From Persicobacter psychrovividus (lineage in GTDB: Bacteria > Bacteroidota > Bacteroidia > Cytophagales > Cyclobacteriaceae), in assembly GCF_036492425.1 (NCBI RefSeq), contig NZ_AP025292.1, positions 620,001-684,000 on the forward strand: DNA of 64,000 nt, given 5' to 3'. Under the pieces are notes generated by a model. That model was not told where the DNA came from. It was given only the letters and a program-made list of their open reading frames with translations, and searched no databases. A program made the translations under genes and the position numbers. Numbering within the stretch: the first letter of the stretch is position 1; every line of letters begins with the position of its first letter. Below are positions 1 through 9,495 of this stretch, in pieces.

Positions 1-1
1 A

Positions 2-2944
2 GAAGAAATTGTCGTAGGAAGCCAATCTACGATTAACATGACCATGACGGCGGATATCAAGCAGTTGACTGAAGTTGTTGTAACAGCACTTGGTATTACC
101 AGAGAGAAAGCATCTCTTGGTTATGCAGTTCAGGAAGTAGGGTCAAAAGATTTGACTGCAGGACAATCAGTAAACGCTATGGCAGGTTTGTCTGGTAAGG
201 TTGCTGGTGTTCAGATTTCTGGCGGTACAGGTAACATGGGTGGTTCGCAGCGTGTATTGATTCGTGGTGCTAACTCCGTTACAGGTAACAACCAACCATT
301 GTATGTGATTGATGGTGTGCCGATTGATAACTCTGACTTTAACTCTACGAATGCAGCGCGTGGTGCAGGTGGATATGACTACGGTGGGATGGCGAATGAT
401 ATCAACCCTGAGGATATCGAGTCGATGAACGTATTGAAAGGCCCATCGGCAGCGGCACTTTACGGTTCTCGTGCAGCCAATGGTGTAATCATGATTACAA
501 CTAAAAAAGGAACAAGAAAGCAAGGTATCGGTGTATCGGTAAATTCTTCTGTAACTTTTGAGAAAGTAAACAGAATCCAAAAATTACAGCGTTCATACGG
601 TGGTGGTCTTGGAGACTTTACAGAGCAGGACGGTAACTTGATTCCTCTTTATAGAATGGATGAGTCTTGGGGACCAAAATACGATGGCCAAATGAATGTT
701 GTTCATTGGGATGGTATTGATGATGCAAATGGTTATAAAGTCATTGAAACTCGTGAGTGGAAAGCTCCAGACAATGATGTAGTTGACTTCTTTGAAACAG
801 GTGTGGCATTGTCTAACAGTGTAGCATTGAACGGTGCGAATGATAAAGGTCGTTTCCGTTTGTCGTACACCAACTTGACATCTAACGGTTATATGCCAAA
901 TTCTGAATTGAAGAAAAATTCATTCAACTTTTCAGGAGATTACAAATTGCATAAGCGATTGACTGCTAATTCAAATGTTTCTTTCGTTCGTACTGAAGCT
1001 TTGGGACGTCCAGGTACAGGTTACGATGGCGGAAACGTAATGCAGCAGTTCGGTCAGTGGGGTCAGCGTCAGTTGGATATGAAGCGTTTGTCAAACTATA
1101 AAAATGCTGATGGTAGCCAAAGAACTTGGAACCGTATTGCATTTGATAACCCTAACCCTCAGTATTCTGATAACCCTTACTGGACTCGTTACGAGAACTA
1201 CCAGAATGATGAGCGTGACCGTTTGTTCGGTAACTTCGGATTGAACTATGAAGTAATTGACGGATTGAACGTAAGTGGTAAAGTTTATTATGACGGTTAT
1301 ACTTTCCGTGCATATGAGCGTACTGCAGTAGGTTCACAAGCGCAATCATACTTTGGTGAAACTGTTCGTGTTCGTTCAGAAATGAACTTTGAAGGTATGG
1401 CGAACTACACGAAGCAAATCAACGATGATTTCAACCTTAGCGCAATGTTAGGTGTAAATAAGCGTGTTGAGAATTACCGTCGTAATACAATGGAGACTTC
1501 AGGTGGTTTGGTATTGCCAGGCTTGTATTCTGTAGATAACTCTGTAGACGCTCCTGTTGTATCTGCTTTCTCTTCTAACAAGATTGTTACTTCCGTATTT
1601 GGTAATGTTTCTTTGGGCTACAAAAGCATGTTGTATTTGGATGCAACGGCTCGTAACGACTGGTCTTCAACACTTCCTGAAGCGAATAACTCTTACTTCT
1701 ACCCATCTGTAACGGGGTCGTTTGTTGTTTCTGAATTGCCATCAATCCAAGATATCTCAGGAATCAACTTCTTGAAAGCACGTGTTGGTTGGGCGAAAGT
1801 AGGTAACGATACTGATCCTTACCAATTGAGAGAAGTTTATACCAACATCGATAACTCTGGTCCTGACTACTCTATCCCTAATACTTACCTTGAGCCAAAC
1901 TTGAAGCCTGAGTCTACTTACTCTTGGGAAGTTGGTTTGGAAGGTAGCTTCCTTGATAATCGCTTGACTTTCGATGTTACTTATTATGACATGAAAACAG
2001 TTGATCAGATTGTATCAGCAGCAGTATCAGGTTCAACAGGTTACTACTACCAAAAGATGAATGCTGGTGAGATGACCAACAAAGGTATTGAGTTTGTTTT
2101 AGGTGGTGATATCGTTCGTTCTGATAATGGATTTAACTGGAATGCTTCTGTAAACTTCGCAAGAAACAGAAACAAATTGGTGAAATTGGATGACGAAGAA
2201 AAGTTGAAAAACTACCGTATTGCAAATGCACCATTCTTGGTATCTGTAAACGCAAAAGTAGGTGAGGCTTACGGAGCAATCATGGGTACTGATTTCATCT
2301 ATGACGATCAAGGACGTAAAGTAGTAGATGCTACAGGTCGTTACTTGCAAACTCGCGAAGCTCAAGTTTTGGGTACTGTTATGCCAGATTTCAACTTAGG
2401 TTTCAGAAATGCTTTCTCTTACAAAGGATTTGATGCTTCGGTATTGATCGATGTTCAGCAAGGTGGTAGCTACTGGTCAACTTCAAACATGTGGGGTATG
2501 TACTCAGGTATGATTGAAGCAACTACTGTTAACGGTATGCGTGAGGATGGCCTTGTATTGCCTAACACCGTAACGGGTACAGTAACTTATGATGAAGAAG
2601 GTAACTACACTGTTACTGACGTGAAAGAAAATGAGACGAACATCTCAGCTTACAGATATGGTACTGACCATTACTCAAGAGCAGATGCACAAAACATCTT
2701 TGACGCTTCTTACATGAAGTTGAGAGAGGTAACCATCGGTTACTCTTTGCCAAAATCATTGATCGGTCCTTTCCAGAAAGTTCGTGTAGGTGCATTCGGT
2801 CGTAACCTTGCGATCTGGGGATTGGATAATGAAAACTTCGATCCAGAAACTGCAGTAACTTCTTCTGGTAATATTCAAGGTATTGAAGGTGGTGCTTTGC
2901 CATCAACTGCAACCTTCGGATTCAATGTTTCTGCAAACTTCTAA
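2..2944 (+). CDS. SusC/RagA-family TonB-linked outer membrane transporter, 5' end outside window
   Basis: This is a large outer-membrane beta-barrel that would import a nutrient with the SusD-type lipoprotein encoded 18 bp downstream, using TonB energy. The frame is open from base 2, and the first residues (EEIVVGSQSTINMTMT) are the end of a carboxypeptidase-D-like regulatory domain, so the signal peptide and domain start lie before the window; the ATG at 38 is internal. A TonB-box-like LTEVVVTALG follows, then a plug domain with the family motifs VLIRGANS, YVIDGVPID and VLKGPSAAALYGSRAANGV. The remainder is barrel and ends in NVSANF with a terminal aromatic residue, as expected for a BAM substrate. 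Leu is mostly TTG and Gly GGT, like trigger factor further on, which suggests strong expression. The substrate is unknown. Confidence 0.93.
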   Translation, partial: EEIVVGSQSTINMTMTADIKQLTEVVVTALGITREKASLGYAVQEVGSKDLTAGQSVNAMAGLSGKVAGVQISGGTGNMGGSQRVLIRGANSVTGNNQPLYVIDGVPIDNSDFNSTNAARGAGGYDYGGMANDINPEDIESMNVLKGPSAAALYGSRAANGVIMITTKKGTRKQGIGVSVNSSVTFEKVNRIQKLQRSYGGGLGDFTEQDGNLIPLYRMDESWGPKYDGQMNVVHWDGIDDANGYKVIETREWKAPDNDVVDFFETGVALSNSVALNGANDKGRFRLSYTNLTSNGYMPNSELKKNSFNFSGDYKLHKRLTANSNVSFVRTEALGRPGTGYDGGNVMQQFGQWGQRQLDMKRLSNYKNADGSQRTWNRIAFDNPNPQYSDNPYWTRYENYQNDERDRLFGNFGLNYEVIDGLNVSGKVYYDGYTFRAYERTAVGSQAQSYFGETVRVRSEMNFEGMANYTKQINDDFNLSAMLGVNKRVENYRRNTMETSGGLVLPGLYSVDNSVDAPVVSAFSSNKIVTSVFGNVSLGYKSMLYLDATARNDWSSTLPEANNSYFYPSVTGSFVVSELPSIQDISGINFLKARVGWAKVGNDTDPYQLREVYTNIDNSGPDYSIPNTYLEPNLKPESTYSWEVGLEGSFLDNRLTFDVTYYDMKTVDQIVSAAVSGSTGYYYQKMNAGEMTNKGIEFVLGGDIVRSDNGFNWNASVNFARNRNKLVKLDDEEKLKNYRIANAPFLVSVNAKVGEAYGAIMGTDFIYDDQGRKVVDATGRYLQTREAQVLGTVMPDFNLGFRNAFSYKGFDASVLIDVQQGGSYWSTSNMWGMYSGMIEATTVNGMREDGLVLPNTVTGTVTYDEEGNYTVTDVKENETNISAYRYGTDHYSRADAQNIFDASYMKLREVTIGYSLPKSLIGPFQKVRVGAFGRNLAIWGLDNENFDPETAVTSSGNIQGIEGGALPSTATFGFNVSANF

Positions 2945-2962
2945 TTCTTAAAGTGACTCCAA

Positions 2963-4570
2963 ATGAAATTATTTAATAAAATAGTATTAGGCGTAGGTGT
3001 CTTAGGCACCTTGGCCACAGGTTGTACTCAAGGATTTGAGGAAGCCAACACTAATAATAACGCCCCTGAGGTTGTACCAACTTATTCATTGATGTACGGT
3101 GGAACACGTGCGATTGTAGATGAGTTGCGTGATGAGTGGATGTTCTCTGGTAGAGGTGTAAACTCTTGGGTACAATATTGGGCACAGCGTAACTATACGG
3201 AAGAAGATCGTTTCCAGTACAGAGAGAACAATAACAACAGTTCATGGAAGCGTATTTATACTTCTTTGAATGACATTCAGCGTGTGATTGAGATTGCTCA
3301 AGATCCAGAATTGTCAGGAAGTTATGCGCTTGCTTATGGTGATCCTGATAACCAGGCAGCTGCAGCCATGATCCTTAAAGCTTGGACTTTCCAAATTTTG
3401 GCGGATTCTTACGGTGCGGTTCCTTACCATACTACAGGTGCTGAAAATGCCGATTTTCAGGCGTTGAACATTGCAATGTACCCTGCTCCAAAATATGTTT
3501 CAGCTGAAGAAATCTACCCAGATTTACTGAATGAGTTGAAAGCGGCAGCAGAGATGATCGATACTTCTAAGCCAGTATTTACTGAAAGAGATTACATCTT
3601 CGGTGGTAATGCAGAAGCTTGGAAACGTTTCGCAAACTCTTTGCGTGTTCGTGTAGCTGTTCGTATGAGAGCGAAAGATCAAACATTAGCTGATAAGCAT
3701 ATTACAGAAGCGGTTGCTTCTGGTGTGATGGAAAGTAATGATCACACTGCTGCTTATACTTATGACGCTTTTGCGTTGAAAGGTGCTCCAAAATACGGTG
3801 CCTTCTTCGTATCTAACCGTACTGACTTTGCGGTAGCAAATTCATTTGTTGATTTGTTGAAAGGATTGGATGTTAAGCCTGATGGCACAACACCAATGAA
3901 CAACCCATTTGCAGGTCTTGTAGATCCTCGCCTTCAGAAATTTGCTTCTCCTGTAGGAACAACTACTGAAGCGATCAAAGCAGGTATCGTTCCTGAGCTT
4001 GACGATTTGTCTAAGTATGTAGGTCAGCCTTACGGTTTGGATAACGGTATCGCATCAGAAGTAAGCCCATTTACCTCTTTGCCAAGCCAAGGAGTATTGA
4101 AAGTTGATTTTTCTGAGGTGCTTATGGAGTATGCTGAACTTTGTTTCTTACTTTCTGAAGTAAACAACTGGGATCAGATGTACTACGAAAAAGGTGTACG
4201 CGCTTCGATGGAACGTTGGGGTGTTGAGGAAACTAAAATTGATGCATATGTGGCAGCATTGCCTGCAGCAAGCATGGAAACAGTATTGACTCAAAAGTAT
4301 ATCGCATTGTACCTTCAGCCAGCAGAAGCTTGGGCTGAATACCGCAGAACAGGTTACCCAATGACAATCATTATGCCTGGTGATGTAACATACGTAAATG
4401 AGGATGGCGAATCATTTGAGTTTGAGCCTCTTGTGCCAGATTTAACTGAAATGCCTGCACGTTTGAACTTCTCTCAAGAAGAATTCTTGTTGAACGAAGA
4501 CGGATACAAAGCGGGTGTTAGTGTATTGGGTGGTAACAGCCTTGATACTAAAGTTTGGTGGATGCCTTGA
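2963..4570 (+). CDS. SusD-like (SusD_2 type) surface lipoprotein
   Basis: This is the probable substrate-capturing lid of the SusC transporter just upstream (18-bp gap, one transcript). A lipoprotein signal ends at Cys21 (LATGC). The next residues, FEEANTNNN, and the N-terminal pattern that follows resemble the SusD-like_2 family rather than the classical SusD/RagB family; this subfamily call is from memory of the pattern. The length of 535 residues is normal. Helical TPR-like segments are expected but cannot be proved by eye. The codon use is TTG/GGT-rich, as in the transporter gene. The ligand cannot be inferred because no enzyme gene accompanies the pair. Confidence 0.88.
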   Translation: MKLFNKIVLGVGVLGTLATGCTQGFEEANTNNNAPEVVPTYSLMYGGTRAIVDELRDEWMFSGRGVNSWVQYWAQRNYTEEDRFQYRENNNNSSWKRIYTSLNDIQRVIEIAQDPELSGSYALAYGDPDNQAAAAMILKAWTFQILADSYGAVPYHTTGAENADFQALNIAMYPAPKYVSAEEIYPDLLNELKAAAEMIDTSKPVFTERDYIFGGNAEAWKRFANSLRVRVAVRMRAKDQTLADKHITEAVASGVMESNDHTAAYTYDAFALKGAPKYGAFFVSNRTDFAVANSFVDLLKGLDVKPDGTTPMNNPFAGLVDPRLQKFASPVGTTTEAIKAGIVPELDDLSKYVGQPYGLDNGIASEVSPFTSLPSQGVLKVDFSEVLMEYAELCFLLSEVNNWDQMYYEKGVRASMERWGVEETKIDAYVAALPAASMETVLTQKYIALYLQPAEAWAEYRRTGYPMTIIMPGDVTYVNEDGESFEFEPLVPDLTEMPARLNFSQEEFLLNEDGYKAGVSVLGGNSLDTKVWWMP

Positions 4571-4606
4571 TAATCAAAGTGCATATTACCATTAAATAAA
4601 TCATTG

Positions 4607-4642
4607 AAAGCCATCGCATAAATTGCGATGGCTTTTCTTTTT
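4607..4642 (+). terminator. Rho-independent terminator after susC-susD
   Basis: A 12-bp inverted repeat (AAAGCCATCGCA / TGCGATGGCTTT, 5-nt loop) is followed by a T-rich run. It lies 37 bp after the susD stop and closes this transcript. Confidence 0.85.
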
Positions 4643-4910
4643 GGTGCACGTCCGTAGTGGGGAGGAGTAGTGCCAACCACATAATAGAAAGCAATACTGT
4701 AGATGGTGCAGGTAGGTGGGGAAGTTAATCGTCTTACCGAGGAAGGTGCACTTGTGAAGGAGATTCTCTTTCACTAGCCATCAACTCGATTGCTTTCAAT
4801 TGATACATGTGCATTGTATGAATTCAAATATACACTTAGGTTAAAATGGGTTTATTGAAAATAATTTAAATCTTATTTTTATATTCAATTATCACTCAAC
4901 CTTAACCACT
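4643..4910. other. Intergenic region, no gene recognised
   Basis: Between the terminator and the susC pseudogene I see no credible coding frame. The last 100 bases are very AT-rich and could hold the old promoter of the pseudogene, but no clear TAnnTTTG box was found. Confidence 0.5.
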
Positions 4911-6204
4911 ATGAATAAAGTTTTATGCCTTGCCGTGGCGATATTTTTTGCGGTGTCTACTGTTTTTGCTCAAAAGCAAGAGGTATCAGGAATAGTTACC
5001 TCTAAAGAAAATGGTGATCCGTTGGCAGGTGTGAATGTCTTGCTCAAAAACCAATCGCTTTCTACCATTACAGATATCGATGGCCGTTTTTCAATGCATA
5101 TTTCTGAGCCAAATGCTATTCTTGTCTTTTCTTTCGAGGGCTTCTTTACTGAGGAAGTGACTGTAGGAAGTCAATCTGAGGTTAATGTAAATATGACTGC
5201 TGATCTTATACAGTTAAAAAGTGAGGTAAGCACTGCTTTAGATATTACAAGGGAAAAATCCTCTTTGGGGTATGCGACTCAGGAAATCTCATCGAGTGAT
5301 TTAACCATTGCTCAATCAACGAATGTATTGGCCGCTGTTTCTGGGAAAGTTGCAGGAGTACAGGTCTCAGGCTCGACGGGAAATATGGCAGGTTCTTATC
5401 GACTTTTGGTACGTGGGGTCAACTCCATTTTGGGTAATAATCAGCCACTATTTGTAGTGGATGGCGTGCCGCTAAACAATAATTCCTATAATGCGGAGGA
5501 TATCAGCCGTGGAGGCGGTGGTTATGATTATGGAAATATGGCACAGGACATTAATCCCGAGGATGTTGAGTCGCTGAATGTGTTGAAAGGACCAGCTGCA
5601 ACCGCCCTTTATGGGGTTCGAGGAGCAAATGGGGTGATAATCATTTCAACAAAATCAGGCAAGAGAGATAAAAAAGGTATCGGTGTTTCGGTCAATTCTT
5701 CAGTGATATTTGAAAAGGTGAATATGATGCCCAAGCTTCAACGACTGTATGGTGGAGGGAATGGATTCACGGCTACAAATATTGGAGGAACTGATTACTT
5801 GATGCCTGATTATGACTATGGTTGGTCTTGGGGACCTGCTTATGATGGGCAACAGGTTGTTTTGTGGAACAATATTGAGGACTCACCCATCAGGGGTTCC
5901 AAGATTACGGGGACGTCAGAATGGAAAGCTCCTGAGAATGATGTCTCCTCTTTTTTTGAAACAGGGGTAACGTTCAACAATACAGTGGCTTTCTTTTGGT
6001 TATACTTTACCCAACTCAGTCATTGGGCCTTTTGAGCGTATCCGATTAGGCTTTTTTGGTCGTAACCTCGGCATTTGGGGGGTGGATAAAGATGGTTTTG
6101 ACCCTGAGACGGTAGTTACTGACATTGGAAATATTCAGGGATTGGGAGGTGGTGCACTGCCTTCTGTGGCTACTTTCGGATTCAATGTGAAGGCTAACCT
6201 GTAG
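4911..6204 (+). pseudogene. SusC-family transporter collapsed by an internal deletion
   Basis: The 5' part (4911 to about 5990) encodes a normal SusC start: signal peptide ending FAQK, a carboxypeptidase-like domain, and a plug region closely similar to the first transporter of the window (VNSSVIFEKVN, INPEDVESLNVLKGP). At about 5985-5995 the sequence jumps straight to the extreme C-terminus of the same family, in another frame. From 6003 the frame reads GYTLPNSVIGPFERIRLG and ends NVKANL with a stop at 6202-6204. Compared with the paralog at 2-2944, roughly 630 codons of barrel are missing and the join is out of frame, so the product would stop at 6035 after 374 residues. No susD follows; the partner seems lost as well. 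It is a decayed tandem paralog of the first transporter. Confidence 0.88.
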
Positions 6205-6520
6205 CAGGTGGTCTTAATCCCCAAACCTATCCCTCCTCTTCATTTCTTACATTCATAATTTTCAGCCTGTTGCTTAGGGGTAAACTAAAGCTTGAATACA
6301 CCTCATCAATAGCGTGGTTTAAACTACTTATTTTGAAAGGTAACCCCCTTGGCAATCTAATTTTTGATAAAAAAAACTCAAAACTTCACATCTGATATTC
6401 CGTAAAATCATCCATACGTAAAAAGTATGAATTGGCTGTGTAAAGGAAAGGTGTTGAAGAGCCAAAACCAATTGAGTGGCCTGCCACTCAAAATAATTGC
6501 CCAACACTTAACCTATATAC
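6205..6520. other. Intergenic region upstream of the third susC
   Basis: No coding frame or RNA gene is seen. The region must carry the promoter for the operon starting at 6521, but no convincing TTTG/TAnnTTTG pair was found. Confidence 0.4.
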
Positions 6521-9481
6521 ATGAAGCGAATTCTTCTCTTTCTTTTCCTGTGCAGTATTTTTTCCCTGAATGCACAAGCGCAACAGCTTGTCAAAGGTAA
6601 AATTACGGCCTCCGACAATGGCGAACCCCTCCCAGGGGTGAATGTGGTCATCAAAGGAACCTCGGTGGGTTCTGTAACTGATGCCAACGGTAACTACAGC
6701 CTTTCAGTGCCCAATTTAGATGCCACGCTGGTATTTTCATTTATAGGGCTGATCGCCCAGGAGATTCCTTTGGCTGGTCGGTCTGAGCTTGATCTTGAGA
6801 TGGAGGCGGACTTCAAAGAGCTCGAGGAAGTGGTTGTTACGGGCTATACGGAGATCAATAAAAAACGCCTTTCAGGTTCTATTTCCACCATGGAGGCCTC
6901 CGATATTGAAGGGGTTCCTGTTCCTTCTTTTGATCAGGTATTGCAGGGGAAAGCCGCCGGTTTGTATGTCAATGCGAGTTCCGGGCAGCCGGGGTCCTCG
7001 GCGACGGTGCGTATCCGTGGTAATGGTTCGATTCTGGGTGGAAACACCCCGCTTTTTATCCTCGATGGGGTACCGATCGAGGCGAACGAGTTTGCAGCCC
7101 TGAATGCCAATGATTTTGAGTCGGTGAGTGTTTTGAAAGACGCTTCCTCCACCTCCCTTTATGGTTCTCGTGGGGCCAATGGGGTGATTGTCATTACTTC
7201 CAAGAAAGGTAAAGTAGGCAAGACGAAGTTCAATTATTCTGGTCAGTTTGGGGTGTCCCGAATTGGAGACTGGAAATATGAAATGATGAATACAGATCAG
7301 CGGCTTGAATATGAGCGGTTGATTCAGAATGGCCCTGGCTGGGATTATGCCGCAGAAAACCCAGAGCGTCCTGCTGGGGCACAGGCTTCCCTCGACAGCC
7401 TTCGTCAGTATAATACCAACTGGCTGGATGTGGTAACGCGTCAGGGATTTACCCAACAGCATCAGTTGAGTGCGCAGGGCGGAAAAGGGCAGACAAGGTT
7501 TTTTATCTCTGGTGGTTATCTCGAGCAGCAAGGGGTCGGTATTGGCTCTTCTCTGGAGCGGATTACCGGACGGATGAACCTTTCGCATGAGGCTTCGGAA
7601 AAGCTGCGTTTCAATGTGGTTACTTCAGTGGGGTATGGGATGTCGAACACCCTGCCTTCGGAGTCTTTGAGCGTGGCCAACCCCTTTGCCTCTACCCTGA
7701 ATATGCCTTATCAGCCACCATTGGATGCGGACGGCAACTATACTTATGGTCCACTGGATGCCAACCCGCTGGAGTGGCAGGAAAAAGCCAACTTTGAAGA
7801 TGGACAGCTGAAGACCAACCTGACCTTCGATGTCGCTTATGATTTTTATCCGGGTTTTTCTTTTCAATCCAAAATTGGTATTGACTACCGCACCACAAAA
7901 TCAACATCTTTTATAGATCCCAATTCCCGCCCTGGTGAGAGTTCCCGAGGTGGTGAGGGGTCTTATGGGGTATCGGAAAGCAAATATTTCAAATACATCT
8001 GGGGAAATAATGTGACTTATGCCAAGACGATAGACCGTCATGATTTTTCCGTAGGGCTTTATTCTGAATTTATTTCCAAGAAACAAAATTCATTCGGTTA
8101 TACGGGCTATGGGCTGAATCCCAACTTACCCAACACTCCCGCTGCCATTACTCCCGGCAATGGCGGAAACGGCTTCATCCCTTCCGTAGGTGGGGGGATG
8201 ACAGAAAATGCTTTGCTGTCCTATTTTATGATCGGAAATTATACCTATAATAACCGTTACAATTTCATTGCAAGTATCCGTCGGGATGGTTCCTCCAAAT
8301 TTGGGGAAAATAACCGCTGGGCAACCTTGTGGTCGGTCGGCTCCTCATGGAATATTTCCGAAGAGGCGTTTTATGGCCTGACGGTGATCAATGACCTGAA
8401 GTTAAAAGCCTCCTACGGCTCATCGGGTAACCAGGATGATACCGATGCTTCCGTGGGGGATTTTCAGCGGGCACAGACCTTCTCGGCGGCAAGTTCCTAT
8501 GGGGGCGTCAGTGGTATTTACCCTTCGGCCATCGGAAACCGCGATTTAAAATGGGAAATTTCAAGGCAGCTGAATGTGGGTTTTGATTTTGGGATGTTTA
8601 AAGACCGACTGAGTGGCTCTCTGGAATTTTACAACAACGTAACCTCAGACCTTTTCCTGGATCAAAAACTCTCAGCGACCTCAGGCTTTACCAATGTTCG
8701 GAAGAATGCCGGAAAGATGCGTAACCGAGGATTTGAAATCACGCTGAACACGACCAGCGTTGTGGCAGGAGATTTTCAGTGGTTCACGAGCCTGAATTAT
8801 GCCTATAACGACAATGAAATTTTGGACCTGGGGCAGGTGTCGGAATTTGAAAACGGAACATCCCTCGTTCGGGTAGGCTATCCACTCGGCTCGCATTATG
8901 TGGTCGGCTGGGCAGGGGTGAACCCCGCCAATGGGCAGCCGTTGTACCTCGACAGCTTCGGGCAGCCCACACCAGTTTACAATTCAAATAATGCCACTTC
9001 CGACTGGGGTACTTCCAACCCGCCACACGTAGGGGGAATCACCAATAATCTCAGTTTTAAGGGCATCGAACTATCGTTTTTCTTCAATTATCAACTGGGC
9101 CACTCTTTATATAATAACCAGTCTTTCTTCATCGAAAACCACAATGTGCCTTACAACCAGTCCACGGTAATGCTCGAGATGTGGCAGGAACCAGGCGATC
9201 TGACCAATATCCCTTCTCCCCGCTACCAACGGCAGTTCAACTCTGTGGATGTGGAGGATGCTTCCTTCCTCCGCTTGCGTAATGTAACGCTGGGTTATCG
9301 CTTTCCGCAGGAATTGGTATCGAAAGCAAAGCTGTCGAGTGTCCGCATGTTTATTCAGGGGCAGAACTTGGCCACCTGGACCCGCTTCACAGGATTTGAT
9401 CCAGAGATCGGAAACAATATCGCACAGTTTCAGTACCCGACACCGCAGATTTACACCCTCGGTATTGATGTAGGATTTTAA
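6521..9481 (+). CDS. SusC/RagA-family TonB-linked outer membrane transporter
   Basis: This is a complete SusC-type transporter of 986 residues. It has a signal peptide ending in NAQAQQ, then a carboxypeptidase-D-like domain at about 23-100 (PLPGVNVVIKGTSVGSVTDA). A TonB-box-like LEEVVVTGY follows at about 106, then a plug with VRIRGNGS, FILDGVPIE and VLKDASSTSLYGSRGANGV, and a barrel ending in GIDVGF. It begins a series with a SusD gene 14 bp downstream, a beta-sandwich lipoprotein and a secreted subtilase, which suggests that peptides are the substrate, as for RagAB; this is inference. Codon use is CTG/GCC-rich and differs from the TTG-rich susC genes on both sides, pointing to a different expression level or history. 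Confidence 0.93.
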   Translation: MKRILLFLFLCSIFSLNAQAQQLVKGKITASDNGEPLPGVNVVIKGTSVGSVTDANGNYSLSVPNLDATLVFSFIGLIAQEIPLAGRSELDLEMEADFKELEEVVVTGYTEINKKRLSGSISTMEASDIEGVPVPSFDQVLQGKAAGLYVNASSGQPGSSATVRIRGNGSILGGNTPLFILDGVPIEANEFAALNANDFESVSVLKDASSTSLYGSRGANGVIVITSKKGKVGKTKFNYSGQFGVSRIGDWKYEMMNTDQRLEYERLIQNGPGWDYAAENPERPAGAQASLDSLRQYNTNWLDVVTRQGFTQQHQLSAQGGKGQTRFFISGGYLEQQGVGIGSSLERITGRMNLSHEASEKLRFNVVTSVGYGMSNTLPSESLSVANPFASTLNMPYQPPLDADGNYTYGPLDANPLEWQEKANFEDGQLKTNLTFDVAYDFYPGFSFQSKIGIDYRTTKSTSFIDPNSRPGESSRGGEGSYGVSESKYFKYIWGNNVTYAKTIDRHDFSVGLYSEFISKKQNSFGYTGYGLNPNLPNTPAAITPGNGGNGFIPSVGGGMTENALLSYFMIGNYTYNNRYNFIASIRRDGSSKFGENNRWATLWSVGSSWNISEEAFYGLTVINDLKLKASYGSSGNQDDTDASVGDFQRAQTFSAASSYGGVSGIYPSAIGNRDLKWEISRQLNVGFDFGMFKDRLSGSLEFYNNVTSDLFLDQKLSATSGFTNVRKNAGKMRNRGFEITLNTTSVVAGDFQWFTSLNYAYNDNEILDLGQVSEFENGTSLVRVGYPLGSHYVVGWAGVNPANGQPLYLDSFGQPTPVYNSNNATSDWGTSNPPHVGGITNNLSFKGIELSFFFNYQLGHSLYNNQSFFIENHNVPYNQSTVMLEMWQEPGDLTNIPSPRYQRQFNSVDVEDASFLRLRNVTLGYRFPQELVSKAKLSSVRMFIQGQNLATWTRFTGFDPEIGNNIAQFQYPTPQIYTLGIDVGF

Positions 9482-9495
9482 GGCTTTAACCGCTC

